DNA of 64,000 bases from Ampelocalamus luodianensis. Taxonomy: Eukaryota > Streptophyta > Magnoliopsida > Poales > Poaceae. The notes under the pieces were generated by a model that saw only the letters and a list, made by a program, of their open reading frames with translations, was not told the DNA's origin and searched no databases. Of the stretch, positions 12,889 to 24,200 are shown piece after piece. Where the stretch lies: contig CM070633.1 in NCBI GenBank assembly GCA_036346255.1, forward strand, positions 41,555,692 to 41,619,691, in the 5' to 3' direction. The first letter of the stretch is position 1. Each line of letters starts with the position of its first letter. A program made the translations under genes and the position numbers.

Positions 12889-13016
12889 TGTAATACCTAA
12901 ATTTTATTCGAAAGGATTAGTCGGTAGAAATTAATTAAATCGGAGGAGGGTTCTTTTAGTAAAACACCAAATCAGGAAATGAGAGGGGTTTTCCGCGTTT
13001 GTGGGCAACTTTGGCT

Positions 13017-13075
13017 TGGGCCTAGGCCCATGTGGGCTGGCCGGCCAAGGAGGGTGCCACTCCCCCAAACCCTAG
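13017..13075 (+). promoter_or_regulatory. Site II / telo-box promoter module in A LTR 3
   Basis: TGGGCCTAGGCCCA at 13017-13030 and AAACCCTAG at 13067-13075. The upstream single TGGGCT of the other copies is changed here. Confidence 0.5.
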
Positions 13076-14470
13076 CCGCCCCTCTCACCCCTCCCCTCTT
13101 TCCTCCCCATTCGGCCGCCACTTTTCCCCCACCTTCTCCACCCCCTTGTGCTCCTCCTACCTCCCTCCACCTCCATTGCTGCTGGCCAAAGGGAAGAAGA
13201 ACCTCCATTGCAGCCGGCCAAGGAGGAAGAAGAAGGAGAAAAGAAGAGAAGGGAGAAGAAGAGGAGAAGAGAAGGAAGAGAGGAGAAGGAGGATCATCTT
13301 GGGGCCTGCTCATCGTCGTCCAGCACGTCGTCAAGGGTAACGACGGGTTTCTTGTGTTGAGGATGGTCATTAGAGGCGATTGCTAATAGGTTGATTGGAT
13401 CGGTTAATTTCTGTTCTCTGTCCAATTTTGTCCAGTAGCTTGCGCGGCCGATTTCATGTGGTTAGAAGCAGAATTAGGAGTTTGGATCTCCTAGAGAGTT
13501 GTAGATTATGTTCTTAGCTTTCAGTGGCCGCCAAGATCACCCAAATCCGATCAACGGTCAGGAAGTTATGAATTTTTAGTATCGCTGCTCTGTTATTCTG
13601 TCAGTTTTGAACAGTCTGTAGAAAATGGGATGAATCTGCTAGTTAAAGTCAAAATCAGAGGACCTAAATATAACGAAAATGTAGGTAATTTCCATACCTT
13701 TTCATAGAGATAAAGAACACGAGATTTGGACTTTCGTAGCAAAAGTTATGATGGTTTTAGCGTACTGTCCAGAGAACCCGACGAGAATTCTGTTGTCTGA
13801 TGATTGGTTTGGTAGGGAAGTTAAGGGCAGAATCAAAAGGGCTCCCAACTAGGTTTATTTAGGCAATTCAATTACCTTTTCAGAGAGTCTAAGATCATCT
13901 TAATTGGACTCCTAAGCAGAAAGTTATGTATTTTAGAATTTGGCTGTTTTCAGTGAGCACAAAAGCGATCGCTAGAAATTGGAGGTTTTGTTAACGCTTG
14001 AGAGTTTAGTGAGATCAATTGTATATTTATGCTCTTGGTCCAGCGTGTTGGTCTTAGATTGGGTTACCTTTATGTTCAGGTGGGAGCGCGGTTCCAGGGG
14101 CAGCACCCTCTTCGCGTCCACCGCTCTCGCACGGTTAAGGCAAGTATTCGGGCTATTGTATATTTATGCTTGTATGCCGTGACTGTTTGTGTCGTGCTCA
14201 TAATAGCTATGCATGGATGTTATGGTGATGAGTTCCAATTTATCTTGGTGAATGCAAGTGCATTTGTATGATTCGTGGTTGTGTTCGATTGGTCATGATT
14301 GTGTGCTTCTCGATATGTGGTAGCATAGTGAGATTGTTGGCTTGATGTTGATTTAAGATCGATGGATGTTTCATATATGTCCATGCTCTATTATTATTAT
14401 GTTGTTACTGTCTTGTGGTAATTTGATGATGATTATATGATGAGCATGTGCATATTGAGAGCATATTGAG

Positions 14471-14671
14471 GCTTGGTCACGCGGTGACCAAGCATGTTTC
14501 CCTTTGAGATCCCCGTCATGAATGTGACGGGCCCGAGATCCCCACACTCGAGGAGTGTGGGCTTGAGGTCCCCATTACTTGCGGAGTAATGGGCAATTGG
14601 TCCCTGTGCGTGCGCGCACAGGCATGGGTAAGCGGCGACGGTTGCTTACTCTGCATTACCGGTGTAATGCA
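14471..14671 (+). repeat. Seven-hairpin array in A LTR 3 (best copy)
   Basis: Seven consecutive hairpins with different stems: (1) GCTTGGTCAC / GTGACCAAGC 14471-14493, loop GCG; (2) CCCGTCA / TGACGGG 14512-14531; (3) CCCACACTC / GAGTGTGGG 14541-14561; (4) CCCATTACT / AGTAATGGG 14571-14593; (5) CCTGTGCG / CGCACAGG 14603-14622; (6) an 11-bp stem with three G-T pairs 14626-14651, loop GACG; (7) TGCATTAC / GTAATGCA 14652-14671, loop CGGT. Stems are 7-11 bp, loops 3-6 nt, spacers 0-18 nt. No family with this layout is recognised. Confidence 0.9.
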
Positions 14672-15358
14672 CACGAAGTTAAAGATAAAGGATCCTTGAG
14701 CATTGCATTGGTTGCATTTCATAAGTTAAAAGGCTATGTTTAGTGTTGTGTTATTGTGGATCATTAATGCTATGTTTGTGTTCTTGTTTATAGCCTTGTT
14801 GATACTTGCTTGAGTCTTTGGGCTCACTCTTGCTTTAATGTATTTTAGGTACCAATGGCGGATCGACATGAATGGGAGGGAATAGATGATGGATGCACGC
14901 ACTACCTCACAACATTAAAGCAATTGTCATTTAGCTTCATATAAGAATAAATAGATCATGAAAAATACCCATGGTTGTTTTATGATTACGATTATGGTTG
15001 TGAGAATAGTGTTAATTTGCTTACATTCATATGATTATCTCTTATGCATGAGTGAATTGGATTATGAAATTATTGTTAAATGTTATGTCTACTGTTAGAA
15101 GCTATGGATAGTTTGAGTTTGGGTTAATCTGTAATAATGAGAATAGAAAGTTTTGGTTATGTTTATGATATTATTCTACACGCTTGAATGAACCTGATTA
15201 TGATTATATTGATAAATGCCTTGATCAATTGTTGGAACCTCGGTATAGGCGACTATACAAAGGAGGTTTTGTCGAGATTTTGTAATTGGTCTTAGTTTAG
15301 CTTAGTTTAATTTAATTTTAGTAGCATTCCAGGCTCAATGTTGAGCTGGGGTGTTACA

Positions 15359-15363
15359 GTAGA
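15359..15363. repeat. Target site duplication of element A, right copy (GTAGA)
   Basis: Identical to 574-578 and directly abuts the TTACA end of LTR 3. Confidence 0.85.
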
Positions 15364-15659
15364 GCTATATTCCTTATTTAGCCTTGCATTTATATTATGC
15401 TGTGATACACTACAAGCCTTGCTGAGTACACAATATACTCAATCTTGGTTAAATTGTTGCTCAGGATATGAGGAAGAAAAGATCCCCGACGACGCATATT
15501 TCGCACTGGGTACCGGAGGGTACGACGACGGGTCTTTTTAGGGCTTAGTCCTTGTCGGTTTCCTGTGGGATGGATGTGGCATATCACTGGACTATTTTGG
15601 TTTATTTACTATGCTTTATGTTGCTTTCTTTTGATACTCGAATTTATTTGGACGGTCGG
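15364..15659. other. Older LTR-like host sequence, part 1
   Basis: About 300 bp between elements A and B with no gene. Once A and B are removed it joins 541-578 on the left and 24839-25018 on the right. The joined segment has LTR character (for example GAGTACACAATATACTC at 15424) and ends TCTGACA near 25017. It is probably a remnant of an older LTR that served as landing site for A and then B. Confidence 0.4.
15655..15659. repeat. Target site duplication of element B, left copy (GTCGG)
   Basis: GTCGG precedes the LTR terminus and recurs at 24834-24838 after it. Confidence 0.85.
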
Positions 15660-18600
15660 TGTCAGGACCCAAAAATGCATCTCAGGAACCCTATGTGTAT
15701 TCTGAACTAGTCCCAGATCAGTAGCTAGCTCACACGGCAAACAGTGATGAAATACCATCCATTTATTCGATTTAACTAAAAAGATCTCAAAGTAACAAAT
15801 AATAATAATAACTGGACCTTATGGTCAACGTTTACTTAACTTGCCACGCAGGGCTAAAGAAACAAATAAACTCATGCAGCAGAACTAAACTCTTCAATGG
15901 CCAATCAACATGCCCACAGGCAATCGAGTGGAGAACGCATCCTAATCCGCAAAACCTTCATGGTCTTCCTGGTAGAACTCGGAGTTCCCTGGTTCTTCTG
16001 TGGAGATTAAACAACACAAGGCGCAAAGCCATGAGCACTTTGAATGTACTCAGCAAGCCGTGGGGAAATGTATGCAAATAGTATTCATGCAAGGCTTGAA
16101 CAAAGGTTAGTTGTATGGCTCTTTTGCAGAAAGCAGCATTTACGATAAATACAATAAATAGATTGAAACGCTGAATTGAAAACAATATTAGATAAATAAA
16201 CAATTGTTTTGAACGACTAGTGAACTTCCCATTCACTCCCAACCAAACCAACGATAAGTGAATCCCTATTCACCAATCGACACAAACCACCAAGTGAATG
16301 ACCTATTCACCAAACGAACATTATATTCATCAAGTGAACTTCCCATCCACACTCCGACACATTTTTGAAGAAACTCTATCTCCGGTGTGAAATCCCCGAG
16401 CACATCTATAACCACAGACATGGCTATTCGAATAGTTTTACACTCTGCAGAGGTTGTACAGCTTGACCCACAAGAGATAGATCAACATATAATGTTCGTT
16501 TAACACACTTCCAAGGTGTGCAACTAAGTGATCATCACAAGGCTTTTACAAAGCTCCTTCTTAACCCAGTTCTGCCCGCTAAGGTTTCAACACTGAATGT
16601 CTTTCCGACCAAATAGGGCCCACCTCTTGCGCCACCGTGAGAATACGTTTCCCATAACTCACACCTCACATGACAGAACCAAAATTAAGACATTGCTAAT
16701 TATTCAGCCAGGCCCGTCCCATCAGGCATGTGGTTGTACGGTTAAGACCCAGTTCAATGGCGCACAAGATTAAGTCCTTGACAAATTACTCAGGCGAGAC
16801 TACCACAAACCCACAGCATGTTCAATCCACATCCCCACTATCCACCAACCACTCGCCCAAGCATAAAACCATTTTGTTCAACTAAAACCCATGACTAACC
16901 CCGTCATGGTACACAAATTTTATCAAGAGTGGCTCACCACCACGGTTCCATATTTCATTAAGTCAAGATTAATCATTATGACACATGTGATGACCAACCC
17001 ATCGTAACTAAGCTGAACTAAGCATATGTACGATACCCATGTTGGCAATATAAATATGTCCAACTAAAATTACCCATGCTAAGGTGACAAAGGGTTCATG
17101 GCATTCAAATATTCAATGGAGGCATAATGACAACAGGTAATAACTATACCCAAAGCAATTTATATAAAGATAACATGCAATTGTATAAAACAATGTACTT
17201 TTGAAATCATAGGTTCAATATGATCAAAGGACCACGACTTGCCTGGGAGTAAATCCTGTGATTGATCTTGATCTTGGTATGCTACTCCTTGCTCAAAGCT
17301 TCCCGAAGTATCAACGTCTACTCGCAAAAACAAGCAAATAAACCAAATAAATAAATAACAGAGAGAAAATAAACTCCAAAACTTAAATAAAAATCTCATA
17401 TAAATATATCTCAAATTTAGATGAATTTAGCAATTTGAATGGACCCAATCAGAGTTCGGATGCAAAAGATATGGGCTTTGGAAGATTTAAATCCAAAGAA
17501 AACCCTAAATTGGATCTTCCAGATTGTCCCGAATTATTTTTCTATTGGAAATTCTGGAATATGATGTCGGCTGATGTCAGCGGAGGACGTTCGGACAGAA
17601 TGCAAATGAACCGACAGGCGGGTCCCACATGGAAGCGACTGGACTCACGGTGGAATTAGTTCACCGAGCTGGAGTTTTGGTTAGGGGTTGAGGTGGCACG
17701 CGGCTGCTGATGAGGATGACACTTGGACGCCACATAAGCAAAGAGGCTTAGATAGACGATGACATGGCTAGCCAAATCAGCGGAGAAAGAAACACCCGAT
17801 AGGAGAAGCTCCAGAGGAAAGCCATGGCCGGCGGTAAGGACCTTGGTGGCGATGGACAACGATGAAGAGGAAGGTGCAACTGAGGGGTAAAACGGGATCC
17901 CACGTACAAGGCGACACTCCTGGTGGCGGTAGCTCGGCGACTCCGGTGATGAGGTGACGGCGGCGACAATAGTGGTGGCGATGGTTCGGCTCACGGTGAC
18001 TTCGACGGTTGAGCGACACTCTGCAAAAACTAGGAGGAGCACCGACTCGGTGAGATGACAAGGATCACAGAGGTAGGCTTGGAACGGACAGGAGATGACC
18101 ACCAGAGATGGAAGAGATGACCGGCGATAACATTTCGGCGACGAAGAAGCAAGGAGAGAGGTGGAAACTGGTCAAGAGTAGCGTCGCGCACAAGATGACG
18201 CACTCAAAAGGGCGGAGAGCTCACCGAAGTTGTAGATCGACAAGATGGCCGACGATCGGTTTGATGACGAACCCGACAACGGCTCAGTGTTGATTCTCGG
18301 GCGAAGATGGTGGAGGAACTGCGTAGCTCTCGCTATTGCGGACTCAAATTGGCTCAGGCAAAGATGCTCGAACGACGAAGAACTCCGACGATGAAGACAC
18401 GACGGTGGCCTAGCTTGTCCGATAAATTGCGGCGCAAAGAGATCCAAACTGGGGACAGAATTTTAGGGCTTCGGGAGAGGACGTCCAGGCGAACAAATTA
18501 ACACGAGGAGCTCGGTTTAAATAGTGCCGAATGAGAGGGATTAGGGTTGGAGCCGGCGGCGCTCGTGTTAACCTCAGACACGAACTCCAGGAGTTGGACT

Positions 18601-19193
18601 CGGGCATGGGATGAAGAACCGCACATGGTGTTGCGAGTGGCTGACAAGGTGGGTCCACGGTTGAGACAAGAAAGCAAAAGAAAAGGGGTTCAATTGGGCC
18701 TTCAGTTGATCTTCGGCCACGTGCCCGGAAAGGAGAAACACGGCCCAAGGAGAAAAATAAGCTAGTGCAACGTGAGGAGGACCAAGGCCAAGGCTCGCAG
18801 ATGGGAGCCACCCGACAGAGAGCGGAAGGAGGAAGGAAGAAGCGGGCCGTGCGGGAGTTAGGCCGAACGGATGAAAGGATTGGGCCAGAGGCTAGGGTTT
18901 CAACCCAAAGGATTAATCCGAGATTTAATAGGTTTTCTTTTTATAAAATAGAAGAGAAATGCAATTAAAACTTAGAAAATAGCAAATGTACTCAGAAAAA
19001 TTCTAGAAAATATATCCAAGCACATTGAACCCAAATAAAATAATTTTGATAATAATTGATGTTGAGATTATTCATATTAAATTGTTTTTGAACTCTGAAA
19101 ATTCATATTAAGCTTTTAAGTTTAGCAGAAAAATCCAAATTGTTCTTTTTCTTTTTAAAACTTCAAAAACAGACCAAATTTTGGGATGTTACA
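15660..19193 (-). repeat. Element B 3' LTR (left)
   Basis: 3534 bp, bounded by TGTCAGGACCC and GATGTTACA on the plus strand. A TATA-like CTATTTAAACC on the minus strand lies near 18515-18525. Palindromes CTATTCGAATAG (16424-16435) and CTCTGCAGAG (16443-16452) lie on the U5 side. ORFs of up to 148 codons in the GC-rich part (17650-18970) show no domain and are not called. Confidence 0.9.
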
Positions 19194-19213
19194 AACCTAC
19201 CCCCCTTAAAAGG
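19194..19213 (-). other. Element B polypurine tract
   Basis: On the minus strand TTTTAAGGGGGGTAGGTT directly precedes the LTR, as expected for the plus-strand primer of a minus-oriented element. Confidence 0.75.
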
Positions 19214-19419
19214 TAATCTCGTCCTCGAGATTTGGGCTGACTAAAGAATAGGTTCTGACGTAGGTCTAACCTGAAGACTTACCAGAGGCGACGTTCTGAA
19301 CGGCTTGTGCTTCTTCTGCAGTGACATGGTTCAATCTTCCTCTTGAGGCAGTTGATGGAGTCCTGGTAGCTTGATTTGAAGTTTGAGGCACTCCTCTTCC
19401 TGCTCCTGGCAAAGAAGTC

Positions 19420-20553
19420 CTAGTTGGTGTTGGCCCCCAAATTGAAAGGAATTGGTGTCAGCCCTCGCTTCTGGGGACACTTGTTTGCATAATGACCTGT
19501 CTGGTGGCAATTGAAACAAGTAACTCCTGCACCATGGTTTGGGTTCCCCTGAGGTTGATTAATATTGTTGTTGTTGTTGACATGGGGAATCCCTATGTTT
19601 CCTGCATGAGACACTGGTGCTGGGGTCCTGAATCCGGCAGATGAATTATTGGGACGAAAAGGCTGCTGAGCATTGGTTCTGGCTCTCTGTAGTTGATTTT
19701 GATGAACTCCGTGTTGTATCATCTTCCTTTTGCGATATTCATCCAACTCACGACGAGAATCTTCTATGAGTACGGCTTTATCAACCATATGCTGAAAATC
19801 CATATAATCATTTCCAACCACTTGCACTTTCAAACTGGGGTTGAGTCCACGCTTGAATCGTTTGTGACGTGCATTATCCGTATCAACATCTTCTGGAGCA
19901 TAGCGAGAAAGTTGAGTGAACTTGTTGAGATATTCACCCAAGGATATGTTTCCTTGCTGTAGTTCACGAAATTCATTCTTCTTCATTTCCACTATACCAT
20001 CAGGGACATGCGCTTGACGAAACACTGTTAAAAATTCCTCCCAAGTGATAGCGTGGGGATCACCATGAGCTGCGGTGTAGTTCTCCCACCATTCTGCGGC
20101 TATACCTTTCAATTGATGTGAAGCATAAAGAACTTTCTCACGATCATTACATTGAGCAATGACGAGCTTTTTCTCCACTGAACGAAGCCAATCTTCTGCG
20201 TCCAAAGGTTCTGACGAATGAGAAAACGTAGGTGGACGAGTCCTCATAAACTCTGATAGCTTGGAATGATGGTGAACTGACGGCGGAACAGCAGCTGCTT
20301 GATTATTCTGACTATTCTGACTGTTTTGGTTCAACAAGTTGACTATTGCAGCGGCGGTCTGACTTTGCTGCGTCATCATGGAATTCATGTTCTGCATCAT
20401 TGCACTCATGAATTGCGTCTAAGCTGCTAGAAGGTGTGCCATGTTTGGCTCTGCGGCTCCAGGGACTGGTGACTGGTCACTTGCATTGACATTTGCATTG
20501 GCATTGGCATCCTCTGACTGAGTACGGCTCGAAGTATTGCGAGTGTCAACCAT
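19420..20553 (-). pseudogene. gag: Element B gag polyprotein (Ty3/gypsy capsid-nucleocapsid), broken
   Basis: Gag builds the virus-like particle and packages element RNA. The best start is the ATG at 20551-20553. Codon 45 is an in-frame TAG (20419-20421), and the 329-codon open frame resumes from an internal ATG at 20407-20409. The core has the usual Ty3/gypsy gag features: a WWENY motif followed by WEEFLTVFRQAHVP, then an SLGEYLNKFTQLSRYAP block. A CCHC zinc knuckle (CFNCHQTGHYANKC) is near residue 300. After the stop at 19420, another frame continues with the family C-terminus (NHVTAEEAQ), so there is also a frameshift. The interior then runs straight to the polypurine tract with no pol. 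The type matches Gag of element C (Tekay/Del-like). Confidence 0.85.
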
Positions 20554-21236
20554 CTGCGATAATCCTCCACGGGTTTAGTAGATAAGATAGAAAAGCAATA
20601 TGGATGAGGGGGAATAGCACAATAGATAAGATAGACAAGATAGAGTAGATGGAAACAACCTAATTAGGGGAACAGATTATACCAAAAGGCAAAGACAAGA
20701 AGACGTAGCTGAAACGCTATGAAAGCACAAAAAACTTTTCAAATTAAAGCCTTAGTGTGACTGCAACATAATGCTTGACAACAAAACTGCAACTCCCACT
20801 TGCACACAACCCAAATAAAGACCTATGCAACAGCGATCTAACACGTTACTAAACTCTAATAGGACGGCTCTTACTCTAGACCAAACAACAAAAACTCTTC
20901 AGGGACAGCTGGATCAAAGTGACGAAGATACTCTGTACTATTGCCGGTGACTTGACTTCTGTCTTCCGGACTAGAGGAATTAATGAGGCGAGAAAGTCAA
21001 TTTAAGATTATAAAACAAAATTCAGCAAAGACAAGGAACAAGATTTCTAGAACAAGATGAGAAAAAGAAATAGAGTAGGATGAGAATAGAATAGACTGAG
21101 ATAAGAATAGAATAGAATAGATGAGAAAGGAACAATTGCTGAAACCAAATTAAGTTGATTTGATTTAGAAAATAAAATTTTAAAGCTTTCAGCTAAAACG
21201 ACCATGCCAACTAAGGTTGCGTTCTACAGTCGATAT
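20554..21236 (-). other. Element B leader between primer site and gag
   Basis: About 680 bp without a gene. It contains short A-rich imperfect repeats of GAATAGAATAGA type around 21060-21130. It lacks the pre-gag ORF seen in element C. Confidence 0.6.
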
Positions 21237-21249
21237 GGCTCTGTTACCA
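21237..21249 (-). other. Element B primer binding site
   Basis: Minus-strand TGGTAACAGAGCC is one base from TGGTATCAGAGCC, the complement of initiator Met tRNA. It lies four bases inside the right LTR. Confidence 0.8.
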
Positions 21250-21253
21250 CCTC

Positions 21254-24200
21254 TGTCAGGACCCGAAAAGGCATCTCAGGAACCCTCTGTGTATTCTGAA
21301 CTAGTCCCAGATCAGTAGCTAGCTCACACAGGCAAACAGTGATGAAATACCATCCATTTATTCAATTTAACTAAAAAGATCTCAAAGTAACAAATAATAA
21401 TAATAACTGGACCTTATGGTCAACGTTTACTTAACTTGCCACGCAGGGCTAAAGAAACAAATAAACTCGTGCAGCAGAACTAAACTCTTCAATGGCCAAT
21501 CAACATGCCCACAGGCAATCGAGTGGAGAACGCATCCTAATCCGCAAAACCTTCATGGTCTTCCTGATAGAACTCGGAGTTCCTTGGTTCTTCTGTGGAG
21601 ATTAAACAACACAGGGCGCAAAGCCATGAGCACTTTGAATGTACTCAGCAAGCCGTGGGGAAATGTATTCAAATAGTATTCATGCAAGGCTTGAACAAAG
21701 GTTAGCTGTATGGCTCTTTTGCAGAAAGCAGCATTTACGATAAATACAATAAATAGATTGAAATGCTGAATTGAAAATAATATTAGATAAATAAACAATT
21801 GTTTTGAACGACTAGTGAACTTCCCATTCACTCCCAACCAAACCAACGATAAGTGAATCCCTATTCACCAATCGACACAAACCACCAAGTGAATGACCTA
21901 TTCACCAAACGAACATTATATCCATCAAGTGAACTTCCCATCCACACTTGGACACATTTTTGAACAAACTCTATCTCCTGTGTGAAATCCCCGAGCACAT
22001 CCATAACCGCGGACACGGCTATTCGAATAGTTTTACACTCTGCAGAGGTTGTACAACTTGAACCACAAGAGATAGATCAACTTATAATGTCTGTTTAACA
22101 CACTTCCAAGGTGTGCGACTAAGTGATCATCACAAGGCTTTTACAAAGCTCCTTCTTAACCCAGTTCTACCCGCTAAGGTTTCAACACTGAATGTCTTTT
22201 CGACCAAATAGGGCCCCCCTCTTGCGCCACCGTGAGAATACGTTTCCCATAACTCACACTTCACCTGACAGAACCGAAATTAAGACATTGCTAATTATTC
22301 AGCCAGGCCCGTCCCATCAGGCATGTGGTTGTACGGTTAAGGCCCAGTTCAATGGCGCACAAGATTAAGTCCTTGACAAATTACTCTAGCGAGACTACCA
22401 CAAACCCACAGCATGTTCAATCCACATCCCCACTATCCACCAACCACTCGCCCAAGCATAAAACCATTTTGTTCAACTAAAACCCATGACTAACCCCGTC
22501 ATGGTACACAAATTTTATCAAGAGTGGATCACCACCACGGTTCCTTATTTCATTAAGTCAAGATTAATCATTATGACACATGTGATGACCAACCCATCGT
22601 AACTAAGCTGAGCTAAGCATATGTACGATACCTATGTTGGCAATATAAACATGTCCAACTAAAATTACCCATGCTAAGGTGACAAAGGGTTCATGGCATT
22701 CAAATATTCAATGGAGGCATAATGACAACAGGCAATAACTATACCTAAAGCAATTTATATAAAGATAGCATGCAATTGTATAAAACAATGTACTTTTGAA
22801 ATCATAGGTTCAATATGATCAAAGAACCACGAGTTGCCTGGGAATAAATCCTGTGATTGATCTTGATCTTGGTATGCTACTCCTTGCTCAAAGCTTCCCG
22901 AAGTATCAACGTCTACTCGCAAAAACAAGCAAATAAACCAAATAAATAAATAACAGAGAGCAAATAAACTCCAAAAATTAAATAAAAATCTCAGATAAAT
23001 AAATCTCGAATTTAGATGAATTTAGGAATTTGAATGGACCCAATCGGAGTTCGGAGGCAAAAGATATGGGCTTTGGAATATTGAAATCCAAAGAAAACCC
23101 TAAATTGGATTTTTCAGATTATCCCGAATTATTTTTCTATTGGAAATTCCAGAATATGACGTCGGCTGACGTCAGCGGAGGACGTTCGGACGGAAGACAA
23201 ATGAACCGACAGGCGGGCCCCACATGGAAGCGACTGGGTTCACGGTGGAATTAGTTCACCGAGCCGGAGTTTTGGTTAGGGGTGGAGGTGGCACGCGGCT
23301 GCTGACGAGGATGACACTTGGACGCCACATAAGCAAAGAGGCTTAGATAGACGATGACATGGCTAGCCAAATCAGCAGAGAAAGAAACACCCGATAGGAG
23401 AAGCTCCAGAGGAAAGCCATGGCCGGCGGTAAGGACCTTGGTGGCGATGGACAACGATGCAGAGGAAGGTGCAACTGAGGGGTAAAACGGGATCCCACGT
23501 ACAAGGCGACACTCCTGGTGGGTGGTAGCTCGGCGACTCCGGTGATGAGGTGACGGCGGCGACAATAGTGGTGGCGATGGTTCGGTTCACGGTGACTTCG
23601 ACGGTTGAGAGACACTCTGCAAAAACTAGGAGGAGCACCGACTCGGTGAGATGACAAGGATCACAGAGGTAGGCTTGGAACGGACAGGAGATGACCGGAG
23701 CGACGGTAATGACAAGGTGACCGGAGATGGAAGAGATGACCGGCGATAACATTTCGACGACGGAGAAGCAAGGAGAGAGGTGGAAACTGGTCAAGAGTAG
23801 CGTCGCGCACAAGATGACACACTCAAAAGGGCGGAGAGCTCACCGAAGTTGTAGATCGACAAGATGGCCGACGATCGGTTTGATGACGAACCCGACAACG
23901 GCTCAATGTTGATTCTCGGGCGAAGATGGTGGAGGAACCGCGTAGCTCTCGCTATTGCGGACTCAAAGGAGGTGGCGGCTCGGGCAAAGATGCTCGAACG
24001 ATGAAGAACTCCGACGATGAAGACACGACGGTGGCCTAGCTTGTCCGATAAATTGCGGCGCAAAGAGATCCAAACTGGGGACAGAATTTTAGGGCTTCGG
24101 GAGAGGACGTCCAGGCGAACAAATTAACACGAGGAGCTCGGTTTAAATAGTGCCGAATGAGAGGGATTAGGGTTGGAGCCAGCGGCCGGCGCTCGTGTTA

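Larger units (their letters stand above)
579..15358 (+). mobile_element. Element A: non-coding large LTR retrotransposon (LARD type), three-LTR tandem form
   Basis: Three near-identical LTRs (579-3065, 6740-9223, 12889-15358) alternate with two near-identical internal domains. LTRs begin TGTAATACC and end GGTGTTACA, giving a short inverted TGTAA/TTACA terminus. The block is flanked by the same 5-mer, GTAGA, at 574-578 and 15359-15363. A degenerate initiator-Met-tRNA primer binding site follows LTRs 1 and 2, and a purine-rich tract precedes LTRs 2 and 3, so the element reads on the plus strand. No gag or pol domain is visible in either interior; the longest ORFs are about 100 codons and are not conserved between copies. 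Long LTRs with a long non-coding interior are the definition of LARD elements. Proteins must be supplied in trans. Confidence 0.88.
12889..15358 (+). repeat. Element A LTR 3
   Basis: About 2.47 kb, ends GGTGTTACA and is followed by GTAGA. It has the cleanest hairpin array. Confidence 0.88.

Noticed and set aside
14471..14671. CRISPR-like array
   Set aside because: The units are different hairpins, not one direct repeat with variable spacers, and the context is plant nuclear DNA.
17656..18102. 148-codon ORF and neighbours in the GC-rich part of the B LTR
   Set aside because: Not kept intact in the other LTR (23251-23812), no domain, several frames open at once as expected from high GC.
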